DNA of 64,000 nucleotides, from contig BCHU01000001.1 of the NCBI GenBank assembly GCA_001599715.1, forward strand, positions 2,155,634 through 2,219,633, read 5' to 3'. Numbering within the stretch: the first letter of the stretch is position 1; each line of letters starts with the position of its first letter. The notes beneath the pieces were generated by a model that saw only the letters and a list, made by a program, of their open reading frames with translations, did no database searches and was not told the origin of the DNA. Below, piece after piece: positions 35,717-46,776 of the stretch. Origin of the DNA: Phaeotremella fagi (taxonomy: Eukaryota > Basidiomycota > Tremellomycetes > Tremellales > Phaeotremellaceae). Both the position numbers and the translations under genes were made by a program.

Positions 35717-38160
35717 TTAAGCAGAACCGGCGCTCAAATCAACGTTGTTCGAAAGAGCTTGACGACGTTGCTCTTCAGAGTAGTATTGCGCAGCTTCTCG
35801 TTCAACAACTAGACGTGGTCCGACAATCAGTTCCCCGTGCCTGTCGATAAAGAGCATGACTCACATTTGGCATTATCAATCTTGGCTTGATCGGAATCAA
35901 CAAAGTAAAGGATGATCGCACCAACAGCCCCCATGGCAAAGAGGAACCAAAATGCGATCTAAATTCGACATTAAGAATCAGTATCTGCACAGTACTGGAG
36001 ATACCATCGATCACTCACGTTGGTGTTACCATTAGCACGAGCGATGATAGCTGAGGAGATGAAAGGTCCAACAAAACCCGATGTTTTTCCTACTGTGTTG
36101 AAAAGGGAGAAGAACAAGAAAGCTTTTGGAGCTGGGATGACTTCTGAGAGGAAAGCGATTTGATAAGAGGCCCAAGCAGCGGTTTGGAACTAAGGACAAT
36201 CAGGTTATATCCGGTTTCTCATTGAAAGGTTCGACTCACATTCCAAGCTTCAGCAAGCCAATATTCCCACACTAAGTGAGTATTCTGGATCAGCTTCATC
36301 CAGTCGACCGGTTTCAGGAGAATAACCTACGATTGTGGAAACCGATTACGTTGGTGAATGAACCAATAGCTCCCCAAAGATTTCTGTGTCATTGAGATTA
36401 GGGCTATTCGAGATGGATTGTTAAGGTTAGACGTACGGTATGAGCGTCATGATAGCTCCGTACATCACACCTTTCTTGGTAGAGAAACGATATTTTCTTT
36501 GTAAGAAGTAGACGAAAAGATTACCTCCGCCACCACAAACACTACCTACGATGTTGAGTGCGTTCAACATGGTTGGTGAGTAGTCCACGACCCTATGGAA
36601 TAGTAGTAGCTTCAGAGTTCATATCCAGACAAGAGACTTCGGACCTACTCGTTTTGCAGGATACCAAGAACACTGTAGTATGTTCCGAAAGCTTATTCCT
36701 CGTCAGTTTTATTTCAGTTAACTGGTGAACGAAGATAAAACGTACTCTCTTGTAGCATGAAGTAGGCCACCAAGTACAACATACATTGTTTCAACTGTCT
36801 AGCATCCTTAGCAGCGTGCCAGAGCTGTCTACAAGCAGTGGGAATCAGTAACATCCCCACAAGACCATGAGAACACTCACTGAGGTCCGGCACTTAAGAA
36901 AGAAGTTCCTGCCGGTAATTGTTGACCAGGACGGTGTTTTTGAACGATAAAGAAAGGGATCGTCACCAACATCGTGAACGCTGATAGAAATCCCATCAAA
37001 ACTCGATATTCGTATAACAACTCGTCGTTGTTGTTGTAACCAATTGCGGCGGCTACACCCAAGGCAATGGCTGATGCTACGATCTCGAGAGATGATCCGC
37101 AGACATTACACAAGTTGTTCAACTGTTGGTATTAGCTTTGTCGTGACAATGAACAAACCTTTGATCGTTCGTATGAGACGATATGGTCATGGTCCTCTGC
37201 ACTAAAATCTCATTAGTTGGTGCACTATACCAATCGAGAATTGGAAGACATACGGTTTGGCACCACTGAGTACCTCACGTTCGGATTCAATGACTGAAGG
37301 TAAGTCTTGAACGATACCGGGGAAAGTGGCTGCGTAGAACGCAACGACCATGTTCATAGCTGAGCGGTGTCAGTTGAGTTCCCTTCCGAGGTGGACTTAC
37401 CATATATACCTAGGATATAACAAGCTTCGACACCTTGCCATTGGCCTGGACTTGCGAGTCCACAGAGAGCAAATTGGGAGACGTAAAGAAGAACAGTGAA
37501 GCCTATGGAGTATGAGGTTATCTACTGTATTGGCGTAGATAGGTAAGATTTAACTTGCCGATCATGATCCATGGCCTCCAGTTACCGTAATCTGCATAGG
37601 CGCCGAGGAAAAGAAGCGAGACAAGTTGAATGGCGAAGATGATACCTGTTAAATCGAGAAGCATTGAACTCACTGAAGGTCATCAGTTTACATCAGTGCT
37701 TCGATCAGACGACTGTTACTTACATGGCAGAGTTGTGCCGCCCCACTGCACATTTCCATCGGGAAATTGTAAGGTAAGTAACAATTGAAGTTGAGCACCA
37801 CCAGAGATAGCGATAGCTTTTTGTAAGTCTTAAATCAACATTGATGACTTACGAGCACCGTTAGGGGCATAATCTAACAGCATCATCAGTAATGGATATA
37901 TATGTTTGGAAACGTGACCTACAGAAGAAACAATATAACCAGTACTCCCATTTGGATGTGATCTTTCGTTTCCCAGTTGTTGGGATGACGTTAGTCTGCT
38001 CGATGAGGGCAAGACCAACACTATCGCTAGCTTTCGCCTTCAAGATTTCAATGTTATCATCAACATTGAGAACTTGTGGTTCATGAGTGATTTTCTCATT
38101 ATCACCCGAAAGATGTCGTTGAACGGGAACGGCGGTGATGGCGTTTGGTTCGTTAGACAT
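35717..38160 (-). CDS. Atg22-like MFS transporter
   Basis: An exon-rich minus-strand gene for a polytopic membrane protein. An N-terminal soluble part (MSNEPNAITA...) precedes GKRKITSKWEYWLY, which then joins YYAPNGA through an intron with a weak GTTTCT donor (inferred from frame). Hallmarks of the Atg22 family include the Tyr/Trp-rich opening, DYGNWRPWIMIG, and the C-terminal block with EYWLAEAWNVCQTAAWASYQ, ISEVIPAP-like LSEVIPAPKAFLFFSLFN and KTSGFVGPFISSAI. Atg22 exports amino acids from the vacuole after autophagy. Many basidiomycete members are only Atg22-like, so the vacuolar role is likely but not proven. Ends in VDLSAGSA. Confidence 0.74.
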
Positions 38161-38459
38161 GATGCTGTTCGACTCCAATCGAAGAAGAGATGATGAGGTC
38201 TATCTAACCTGGCTCGAAGTATTTATACATAGTTGAACCCTTTTAACGCTATTCTAGCATAAGCATGTCTTATCTCGGGAATAACGCCCAGCTAATTTTA
38301 GCCCTATCTTCGTGTGGAACCCCATTCCATTAGGCTAAATCATCGCCGTTCTTCCAACAATTTCGGAGAATTTGTTTCGCCGTAGATACTATATCTAGGG
38401 CGTAGAGAGAGTCTTGAAATAGACATTGGATTCCAAATTTCTGTTCCCTTGCTGCAATC
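38161..38459. promoter_or_regulatory. Divergent promoter, Atg22-like / LYC1-like genes
   Basis: About 300 bp between two divergent starts. AT-rich with no strong named motif; nothing coding. Confidence 0.35.
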
Positions 38460-39654
38460 ATGAATTTTGGAAATCTTACGATCGTCCGCTGTTCACCGGC
38501 TCAGAAGGAGCAATCTCGAAAGAATCATTGGAAACAATGGGGTGCACCTCTTGGTTTCGATGAGGACGGTTGGGTCAATCGATTCACTATTATGGAACAG
38601 GACGAATGGAATGAGGAAGATAGATATGTCACTTGGTAAGCTGCGATGATGGGTTACGTTATGATTCTTTGTTAATGAAATCCTCAGGGCGCTGGTTCCA
38701 AAAAATGATTCCCAGACAACAGATCTGCTAGCTCATTGTGAAACGTTCTGTCGAATTTCTGCAACCAAACCATCTGGAAGCAGTCAAATCAACCTTGTCA
38801 GATCTTATGGTGTCGCTTCTGTTTTCACACCACCAACAAAAAGAGGATGTGGATACGCTAGACAATTGCTCAGGCTCCTACACTATGTCATAGCCCCTCC
38901 GGCACTCCTTCCACCTTTCCCGCCGTCTTGGGGATCTGAACCTGAAATCACAGGATTCAAAGATGCAGCGTTCAGTGTGCTGTATAGTGGTGTCGGGGAT
39001 AAATACTACGCATCGTGTTTACAGGGAGATGGACCTTCTAGTAGAGCCGGTTGGATTCGATTACCGATAACAACGAGAACTTGGGATGTTCCTTTGGAAT
39101 TTGATAAAGAACAAAGTCAAGATGGATGGGAATGGCTGGGAGTGGATGATCTTGGAGGACTGGAGAAACTGGCTGAAGATATTTTGAAAGAAGATATGAC
39201 GAAGTGTAAAGGTGTTGACCGCTTTGTGATTTTACCTTCTTGGTGAGATTCAGCTCCTCGACCAGTCCATCACATAACACTGACAAAAACCAGGTCTCTC
39301 CTTCGAATCCATGCTCTAAGAAGTGAAATATCTCCAGCGAGCAAGAAACATCCCGGAAGATCATATGGTCTCATTCTACCGTCAACATCCATCAATCGAC
39401 CATTCGCTACCTTCACATATCCTGAATCTGAATCCGCCAACCCAGTTCTACATATCACCTTTATCAGTCGTGATTTCCCTTTCCAAGCTCTGATAGCAGC
39501 AGCGAAGAAATCGGGCTGTTCACAAATCACTGTTTGGGGTAGGGATGATTGGGATGAGTATGGTCCTACTCTTGATAGTGAGGGTCTTATTCCTTGTTAT
39601 GTGGTTTATGGGAAGGACTCGGAGGCATGTACATGGCGATTCTCTGAACAGTGA
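38460..39654 (+). CDS. LYC1-like GNAT N-acetyltransferase
   Basis: Three exons; the first intron splits the Trp of VTW and the second follows ILPSW. The N-terminus MNFGNLTIVRCSPAQKEQ leads into a GNAT-like fold with TPPTKRGCGYARQLLRLL, the acetyl-CoA-binding R/Q-x-x-G-x-G/A motif region (RGCGYARQL). The arrangement and length (about 360 residues) resemble Lyc1-type fungal acetyltransferases; in Yarrowia, LYC1 N-acetylates lysine for catabolism. The C-terminal half (FTYPESESANPVLHITFISR) is the variable substrate-side domain. The substrate here is not known. Confidence 0.68.
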
Positions 39655-40035
39655 GTGAAAAGGTGTTAACGTTACTGATGTTTGAGGTATGCTTGGTGCT
39701 AGTTTGAAGGAAATATAAAAGTTGATCATCTGATGGTAGTTATTGTTGCTCATCCTGTATGCATTCTTTGATAGTCTCAAATGGTATCTTAATGTCAGCA
39801 GATGGAAGTCATAAATTTTTGAAAAGCGTAAAAGATTAGAATCCTCCACGGAGAAACTCTACACAATTCTGCCTGTGGTCGCAAGGCTGCGCCTGATTCT
39901 AATGAAAGATATGCTTGCAGAAACTCTCTAGCAACCCCTTGACCGGCGATACACTTCCTCAAGACAAATGATTATTTACATCGAGTTATTTAAAATACAA
40001 TAGCCAAGCAAGTGACATTTTTCGTGAGAACTCTT
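39655..40035. other. Intergenic, convergent 3' ends
   Basis: Between the stop of the acetyltransferase and the stop of the PhyH gene. AT-rich 3' sequence; the minus-strand ORF here lacks supporting features. Confidence 0.35.
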
Positions 40036-41055
40036 TCACAGATCCTGGGAATATCCAATATCAACACCCGCCAGACGCTTTTGCCATGAATTCAATTTAT
40101 CCAGCATGGGTTTAAGTTCTTCCGATAGCAAAGCTCTGAATCCAGGATCGGTACAGTATGAAAGATCGTGTTGGAGGATATTACGAGCCCTGGTGTCATC
40201 GCCTTCCGGTGGACTACCATAACAACCATGAAGAGTTCGTCGTTTGACATCTGCCTGGTATTTCCCAACGTGTACTGGGATTACCGTCAGTTCCGGGTTG
40301 TTTCAAAGGTTTGAATGCAGCTCACGAATGTTGTTATTATAGAAAACAGTTTCTCCTGCTTTCAATGCAAGATTTGCAGCACCTGGCATTGGACCTCCTG
40401 ATAAATTTGCTTCTCTCTCTTCGGGGGTTCTGATACGTTTATGTGATCCGGGGACAGCGGAGAGACAGTTGTCATCGTACAACGCTGCGTTCCATTGAAT
40501 ACCATGATGGTCGACTTTCAGAGCAGCCTCTTCCTCTTCAGGTGTAGCTGTTGCTTTGACGTCATCGCGATGCCAAGATAGGCCATAACTTGCACGAAGA
40601 GGGTTGATGAGCATGTTAAACAGTTCTGTTTCGTCAGACTAAATCCTGGGTGATTACATGGTATAACTTACCGAACTGCATGTCTTTAAGTTCACAACCC
40701 ATCAAAGCAGCACAAACCTGTAGCATATCATGATTCCCATACCATTCTCTGAAGATATCCTGTTTTAAATCAGGGTGCATGATATTTTGAACACCCCAAA
40801 TATCATCCTGTGAAGTCCATGGAGGGAATTGTTTCCCAACGACACGAACTTGAGTCCATTCTTGTTTTCTGGACTTTTCAGTAACCTCTTCAGCAGCAGC
40901 TCGTAGTGGCTCGAGGTCTTCAGGCTTGATGAGTCCTGGAACAACTACGAAACCTTCGGTATGATACTGATTCAAGGTTAAGTAAGGGGCCTACCTCTTG
41001 AGAGTTAACAACTCACTAAATTCGCATACCGGTTCAAATCTTCAGCTGAAATCAT
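40036..41055 (-). CDS. Phytanoyl-CoA dioxygenase (PhyH) family enzyme
   Basis: Begins MISAEDLNRYANL, then splices into YHTEGFVVVPGLIKPED, the usual PhyH opening. The Fe(II)-binding His-x-Asp pair is in LSWHRDD, and the distal region contains NNNIRELHS, a candidate for the second His. A substrate- or oxoglutarate-side Arg lies in GSHKRIRTPEE. PhyH enzymes are 2-oxoglutarate-dependent oxygenases acting on small or lipid substrates; the substrate here is unknown. It is divergent from the Gfo/Idh gene with only 366 bp between start codons, so the two may be co-regulated. Confidence 0.78.
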
Positions 41056-41421
41056 TTTTAGTTACTTCGTTGGATACCAAAGGGGTTTCCACTTTTCTAT
41101 TTGGTCGTGAGTTGTTAATATACCGAATGACTTACTCGTCATCACAAGACACTTTGTCCAATGAACGGTACTTTCGCCGCATTTCCATTCAGAAACGGCA
41201 GGTCTATTTACGGCAGATTCATTCTGCGGATTAAACCGACCACTCAAACTCAAAATCATTTTAGATCTATCTGCTCGATCATTCTCCGTTTTTGATTTGA
41301 GACTAAGTATAGATCCACATGATATACTTACGCCGATATCGTATGGGAGGTTCATTCTCAACATCCTAAAATTCAGAGACATTGGTCTTGATTCTGCAAG
41401 CACATCTTCTTTTGTTTCAAA
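41056..41421. promoter_or_regulatory. Bidirectional promoter, PhyH / Gfo-Idh
   Basis: 366 bp shared between two divergent metabolic genes. No ORF is supported here; the minus-strand ORF at 41062-41403 overlaps it by chance. Confidence 0.5.
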
Positions 41422-43087
41422 ATGGCTGTAGAAATCGAATCCACTGGGAGACCCATGACAGCTATTGTCCTTGGAGCAGGTGGTAGAGGACGAGTAAGTT
41501 CAATATTCGAAGTGTTCACCAACGTTAGATATACGCCGAGTATGCTCTGCAGAATCCTAACCTCATGAGAATCGTCGGAGTTGCTGATCCCAATGACTTT
41601 CGTCGAAGAACCATGGCCAAGAAGCATGGGTGAGTGATTGTTCGACTTCAGACCTAACATATTGACAGACAATCATAGTATCGAAGAAGGTATGACTTTC
41701 AGCCAATGGGAAGATACAGTCGCTCGTGGAAAGATTGCTGATGCTGTAATAATTGGGTTACAGGTAAGAACAGATCTTTGGCCGTCAACTAATCACTCTC
41801 ATCAGGACGCTCTTCACGCTGCGTCAGTTTCAGCATTTGCTAAATTAGGTTATCACATTCTATGTGAGAAACCAATGGCAACCACACTTTCGGATTGTAT
41901 AGAAATGACCAAAATGGTTAAATCAGATTGCATGAAAGGGAAGGTCTTCGCTATTGGCCATGTAATGCGCTATTCTCCTTACAACATTGCCGTAAGGAAG
42001 ATCATAGATTCTGGAGCTCTTGGTGATATTGTGGACATTCAGGTGAGTCACACATTTGGATTGACTGACAGATTTTCAGCACACAGAACCAGTTGGTAAT
42101 CAGCATTTTGCTCATTCGTTTGTGCGAGGAAATTGGGGGAATGAGGGGAGAAGTACATTCGTACTCATGTCAAAATGTTGTCAGTAAGTTTTGACAAATG
42201 CCGTCAGACTTGAACACAGCTGATTTTCTTCTAGTGATATTGATATCGTATCTTTCTACATGTCTGGAAGAATACCAACCAGAGTACAATCATTTGGATC
42301 TCTTTCATTATTCAAGAAATCCAGAAAACCAAAGGAAGCTGGGACGAGCAAAAGATGTTTCGATTGCGGTTTCGAGACTCAATGTCCTTGGAGTGCTAAG
42401 AAGATATATTTGGAAAGGGCGGATTGCAATTTGAACACGGTGAGTGGAATATACTTATACTATATCTAATCCAATCTTTAGTGGAAAAATCAAGCTGTTG
42501 TCGACGCAGAAGTCATTGACATTGAGAATCTCAGTCAGGCCTTGAAGACTACTTCACCCTATGGAATGTGTGTTTATGAGACGGACAACGATGTTTGTGA
42601 TCACCAAACGGTATCTTTAGAATATGAAGATGGTGCAACGGCTAGTATAGTAATGAGTGCTTGTAAGTGTTTATCTCGCTATTGGGAACACTTTCACTGA
42701 CCAAATGAATGTTCTCAGTGTCCGAAGCTGAATGTCAGAGATCTACCAGAATCGCTGGTACCAAAGGAGAACTCATAGGTGATATGGAATCATTTGTGAG
42801 TCGATAATAACGAAAATGGCTAACGTAATCAGACGGTCTTTGATTTCCTAACAAGGAAAAAGACAACTTATAAACCCGAACACGTTGACAGTTCACACGG
42901 GGGTGGTGATGCTGGTCTATCGATGGCGTTCTTCGAAGCCGTTCAGACCGGTGATCAGACTGTGTTAGGGATCACACCCGATGATGTGTTAAATTCACAT
43001 TTGATTGTATTTGCTGCTGAGAAATCGAGATTGGGTCGAAAAGAAGTGGATTTTATGGAGTTTAGGCAAGAGGCTATGGCTGAGTGA
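41422..43087 (+). CDS. Gfo/Idh/MocA-family NAD(P)-dependent oxidoreductase
   Basis: Nine or so exons. After [11 protein letters not shown] the Rossmann dinucleotide site is [11 protein letters not shown]. The signature [10 protein letters not shown] holds the catalytic-region EKP motif of the family. Later blocks fit the C-terminal alpha/beta domain: [20 protein letters not shown], the His-rich [15 protein letters not shown], and [15 protein letters not shown]. Gfo/Idh/MocA enzymes oxidise or reduce sugars, inositols and related substrates. The Cys-rich segment [16 protein letters not shown] may bind a metal and is seen in some fungal members. Substrate not predictable. Divergent partner is the PhyH gene. 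Confidence 0.78.
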
Positions 43088-43308
43088 TGCACTAATCAGT
43101 GTGGCTATCCAATAGTTTGTATTGATTTTCTCCTTTGTATAAATGTAACCAGGAAGGTAGAATCCTTTCAAAGAGTGAACTCAGCAAAAGAAAAGAGCTT
43201 TCGTATAGACTGCTACAAGTATTACAATATATGCACTCTTTCCCCGTTCCTATATTACAGTTCTTCTTCTCAGCACAACATCTTCAACAACCACTATTGA
43301 TTCCCAAT

Positions 43309-44019
43309 ATGGCCAATGAATCTGAACATATCGACACAGCTACGTTACGCTTGCAATTCTCAGCTATCAGTCCAGAATTCGAAAAGATCACAGCCCTCTT
43401 GTCTGGTGCAAACGCTATATCGTCTTCACCAACACCGCATGAACGAAACTTGTTGTATACAGCTGTAGAAGCATTCGCTGAATCAACAGAAAGTTTTATT
43501 CACTCTGTTCAAAACCGGCAACTTACATCTCAAGGTCGTCCACCAAATAAGAATTCTGCGTATCACCTTTGGCGACTCATTTACAGCACCAAGTTAGAGA
43601 CAGGTGATACTGCCTACTCCAATTTTAAAAACTCCTATCTTCCAGCAAAAACGTGTCTCGACTTTCTAGAAAACCGTGATATGTTAGCGTTTTGGGGTAA
43701 TCTTAGGCCTAGTGAATTGGCGATAGTTCATAAAACGGCTGAGACTCTGGAAAACGCTGTCGAAGGAATGCGGAGTCAATTGGTTAGATGGGGGTTTGAA
43801 GCTAAACTCAGAGATGTAGATGATACTTTAGCCCCACTAAGTTCAAGTAAATGGAAGAAGATTCAAGAGAAGATGTCGAAAGAAGAACAAAAACAAATTG
43901 CAAGTTATCCTTGCCCTCCTCCATATCATGGTATTGAGGATAGTGCTCCTCTCTATCAAGAATCAACTACTGCCGACTTGCCTCCTTCTTATCCGCCAGA
44001 AGTTCATGGTGAACAGTAG
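43309..44019 (+). CDS. Family B copy 1, intronless uncharacterised protein (236 aa)
   Basis: Single open exon of 236 codons, starting MANESEHIDTATLRLQFSAI; the frame is open upstream, but alignment with copies 2 and 3 supports this ATG. No family recognised. A helical N-terminal part (EKITALLSGANAISSSPTPH) is followed by a central FKNSY region and the conserved block LVRWGFEAKLRD then KMSKEEQ. The C-terminus has two PPxY motifs, PPPYHG and PPSYPPE, which could recruit WW-domain ubiquitin ligases. It lacks introns, unlike nearly every neighbour. No signal peptide. Function unknown. Confidence 0.68.
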   Translation: MANESEHIDTATLRLQFSAISPEFEKITALLSGANAISSSPTPHERNLLYTAVEAFAESTESFIHSVQNRQLTSQGRPPNKNSAYHLWRLIYSTKLETGDTAYSNFKNSYLPAKTCLDFLENRDMLAFWGNLRPSELAIVHKTAETLENAVEGMRSQLVRWGFEAKLRDVDDTLAPLSSSKWKKIQEKMSKEEQKQIASYPCPPPYHGIEDSAPLYQESTTADLPPSYPPEVHGEQ

Positions 44020-44379
44020 TTATTGGAATGTTTTCTGTTCGGATAAGGATTATGTGCGGTTTTTTGTAAAGGGTAGCTATAAACAATGTCTCAGTAAGGA
44101 GGAAGACTAGGGAGGTGATGTGTACACTATGCAATGCTCTCCTTGTGGATCTATTATACTTGCATTTACATTGCCAGCTCTCTTTAATGCAGCAACGCTT
44201 TGAGAGATCCTTTCAAATCGACTCCACTGGAAGAAATGAACTTTCATGAAGGGTACGGACTGTCTATGATAAAATCACTTCTTTCCCTCTTTTGAAGTCT
44301 CCCAATTTTGAATTACAACTTATCTTCTAACCCATTTACATATTCTCAAGTAACTCTATAACAACTTTTCAGTCCAAAT
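44020..44379. other. Spacer between family B copies 1 and 2
   Basis: 360 bp, promoter of copy 2. Leader sequence before the ATG (CTCAAGTAACTCTATAACA) is C/A/T-rich. No other gene. Confidence 0.35.
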
Positions 44380-45090
44380 ATGGCGGATCAATCTACAGAA
44401 ACGCCCGCTTTACCGACTTTCAAGGAAGAGTATGAAGATGTGAAATCGAAATTCGGAAAAATAACACGTCTCTTATTTGGTGAAGAAGCTATATCGTCCT
44501 CACCAACATGTGAACAAAGAAGATTATTAGATAAGGCTGTCCAAGAGCTTACAAAATCATCAGAAAGGATTATTCACTCCATTAGAAGTCATAGGTCGCA
44601 TGCGTCCAAAGGTCCGTCTTACCTCGTGTGGCGAACATTGGACAAACTCTCCACCAAACTCTCCCCCAAGACCGAAAAAGACGATACCGCTTACGGTCAA
44701 TTTAAGAACTCGTATTTCCAGTTGGAGGAGACTATAAATGAAGATTTAGCGTTTGATGTTGGAATATGGGGGACGGAAATTGAGAGTAATACACTTGCGA
44801 TGATTCAAAAGGAAGCTGAGATTCTTGAAAGGGGTGCTGAGGAAATGATGAGTCAAGTAGTCAGGTTGGGGTTTGAAGCCAGCATCAGGGAGGAAAATAG
44901 TGGGTTTGGTTTGCCAACCTCACAACAATGGAGGGAAATTCGATCAAAGATGAGTCAAGAAGAACAAGAGAAGGCCAAGAAGTATGGTTGGCCTCCCTCT
45001 TATGGTGATATCGGTGAGAGCATCCCTCCTTATGATGAAAGTAGCAGTTGGTCTTCTTTTTACCTGCCAGAGGTTCGTGGGGAACAGTAG
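44380..45090 (+). CDS. Family B copy 2, intronless uncharacterised protein (236 aa)
   Basis: Intronless 236-residue ORF, the same length as copy 1. Shared segments include GKITRLLFGEEAISSSPT, DDTAYGQFKNSYFQ, VVRLGFEASIRE, and MSQEEQEKAKKYGWPPSYGD, which keeps a PPxY site. The C-terminus ends YLPEVRGEQ, matching EVHGEQ in copy 1. Mostly charged and helical; no membrane segment or known domain. Likely a tandem duplicate of copy 1. Confidence 0.68.
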   Translation: MADQSTETPALPTFKEEYEDVKSKFGKITRLLFGEEAISSSPTCEQRRLLDKAVQELTKSSERIIHSIRSHRSHASKGPSYLVWRTLDKLSTKLSPKTEKDDTAYGQFKNSYFQLEETINEDLAFDVGIWGTEIESNTLAMIQKEAEILERGAEEMMSQVVRLGFEASIREENSGFGLPTSQQWREIRSKMSQEEQEKAKKYGWPPSYGDIGESIPPYDESSSWSSFYLPEVRGEQ

Positions 45091-45477
45091 TGGTGGATTC
45101 CTTATTTGGGTACTGTACAGTATGTAGTTTGGGAGGTGCTTGTATAGCTTCGAGTCAGGTCCTGTTAGCGATGGTATATTTTGCTTTCTTTACAGTATGA
45201 AACCATTCAACTTGTCATCCTATCTGTCGACTACAGTACAATGACATCACCAATTTTGATGTATTTCAGAAACGTTTTGAAGATCCTTTCAATGACCAAG
45301 GAGGAAAACAAAAGGGAACTCTCCTTAGATGGATAGCCTTCCAAGTGTCGCCTCTGATATTTCAGTATCATTGTCCAATTTGTACAGTATATCACTTCTT
45401 CTTTTACCCCCACTTCCCTGCAACAAGAAACAACATTCAGTAAACACTCACACATTAACCAATTACATAACTAAACA
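45091..45477. other. Spacer between family B copies 2 and 3
   Basis: Contains a perfect palindrome TACTGTACAGTA at 45111-45122 and further ACAGTA words near 45191, 45233 and 45383. No gene otherwise; small ORFs on both strands are unconvincing. Confidence 0.4.
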
Positions 45478-46158
45478 ATGCCATCTTCTCAGCTTTACAA
45501 CCATGCAGATCTAAAGAACGAATACAATTCAATCGCCTCAAATTTCCAAGAATTCCAAGCTGTTGTCAATGCCAATTTCAGAGGGGTAGCCGGGACATCG
45601 ACTTCACCTACACCATTGCAGCGACAATCAATAGATAAAGCTATCACCAAATTCTCGTCATCCTCGGAACATTTCATCAAATTGCTCCAAAATCGTCCTC
45701 TCGCTCATCGTTCGCATCATTTCAACCCCCTCCATAGAGTTTGGAAAGCTCTCGATCATCATCATCAGTTCGGATCTGAGAGAGATAATTCTAATACTCA
45801 TTTCAAGAAGGCTTATCAAGTGTCACAAAGCGTCATGGGTGATTTGAACCCATCTTTCATTGACTATAAAGATTGGTCAAAGATGTCAGATTCTGTCATC
45901 AATGTGATGGGGGATACTGCTACCAAGTTAGAAGATAGTATGAAGGAGATGTCAAGTACAGTGGTTAGGTGGGGCTTTGAAGATTCGTTGAGAAAAGCCG
46001 ATCCCGAATTTTTTTTGCCCACCTCAGAACAATGGGGAGATATGTATGGTAAAATGTCAGAGGAGGAGAAAGGAATGAATAAGAGATACGGTTGGCCGAT
46101 TGAGAGTGGGCAAGCGATTTCAGTATCAGAAGGGGGTGATAATACTGTAGTCGATTGA
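45478..46158 (+). CDS. Family B copy 3, intronless divergent member (226 aa)
   Basis: Intronless 226-residue ORF. It shares the TSTSPTPLQRQSIDKAI and TVVRWGFEDSLRKAD blocks and KMSEEEKGMNKRYGWP with copies 1 and 2. It is the most divergent copy, with more His in the centre, and its PPxY sites are lost (YGWPIESG). This suggests different partner binding or relaxed constraint. Function unknown. Confidence 0.66.
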   Translation: MPSSQLYNHADLKNEYNSIASNFQEFQAVVNANFRGVAGTSTSPTPLQRQSIDKAITKFSSSSEHFIKLLQNRPLAHRSHHFNPLHRVWKALDHHHQFGSERDNSNTHFKKAYQVSQSVMGDLNPSFIDYKDWSKMSDSVINVMGDTATKLEDSMKEMSSTVVRWGFEDSLRKADPEFFLPTSEQWGDMYGKMSEEEKGMNKRYGWPIESGQAISVSEGGDNTVVD

Positions 46159-46776
46159 ATGTTTTCCATGGTTTTAGTTATTGTTTGATTTTCTTGTACG
46201 AGTACTATGTTCATTTCAGAGATGAGTTGTTGAGTCGGGGGGATTATATATATGCAATCGTGATTGCCGATCAGACGTTAAATGCAAATGCCACAAACGA
46301 AATATGTATGTACTCTACAGTATTTGCCACAATGCTAAATGACCGTTCAAATGGTGTTCTATCTGCACTCTTAGCTTGACCAGAGGGCGAGTTCGCGCCT
46401 TAAGAGCTTGGTGAGGAATATTGTTGATTTCAAAAGATGCGGGTTTTCCACACAGCTTAATATGTAGGGTTTAGGTTTAGGTTTTGCTTTGGGGCCGGAT
46501 AAGAAACAAGTGCTCTACGCTGAAAAAGTGATTTTGCACGTTGGGCATTGTATAGCATTGCCCAATACTTTGTATTTCATTGAAGTGCGTTATCTGAATA
46601 TGACTTATTCAACAATCGAGATTTATATCTTTTGTGGACGAAATATAAATGGTTAAAAATATCATAATACTGTATGTATTTGGAAAAATCTAAAAATATT
46701 CTATAAAACGTCTCCAATTAATTACTACAGGTTACCACCTCATCCCTACGACTACGATCCAACCGTCAAAAGACAT
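46159..46776. other. Intergenic between family B and the MFS transporter
   Basis: Long AT-rich stretch (46590-46700). Holds a degenerate telomere-like run TAGGGTTTAGGTTTAGG at 46465-46481. No gene; a short ORF at 46155-46379 was rejected. Confidence 0.35.

Noticed and set aside
40000..43087. Possible secondary-metabolite cluster around the PhyH gene
   Set aside because: No polyketide, terpene or peptide synthetase is present; a two-gene pair is the most that can be claimed.
46465..46481. TAGGGTTTAGGTTTAGG as an interstitial telomere
   Set aside because: Unit differs from the expected TTAGGGGG and is only two or three degenerate copies.
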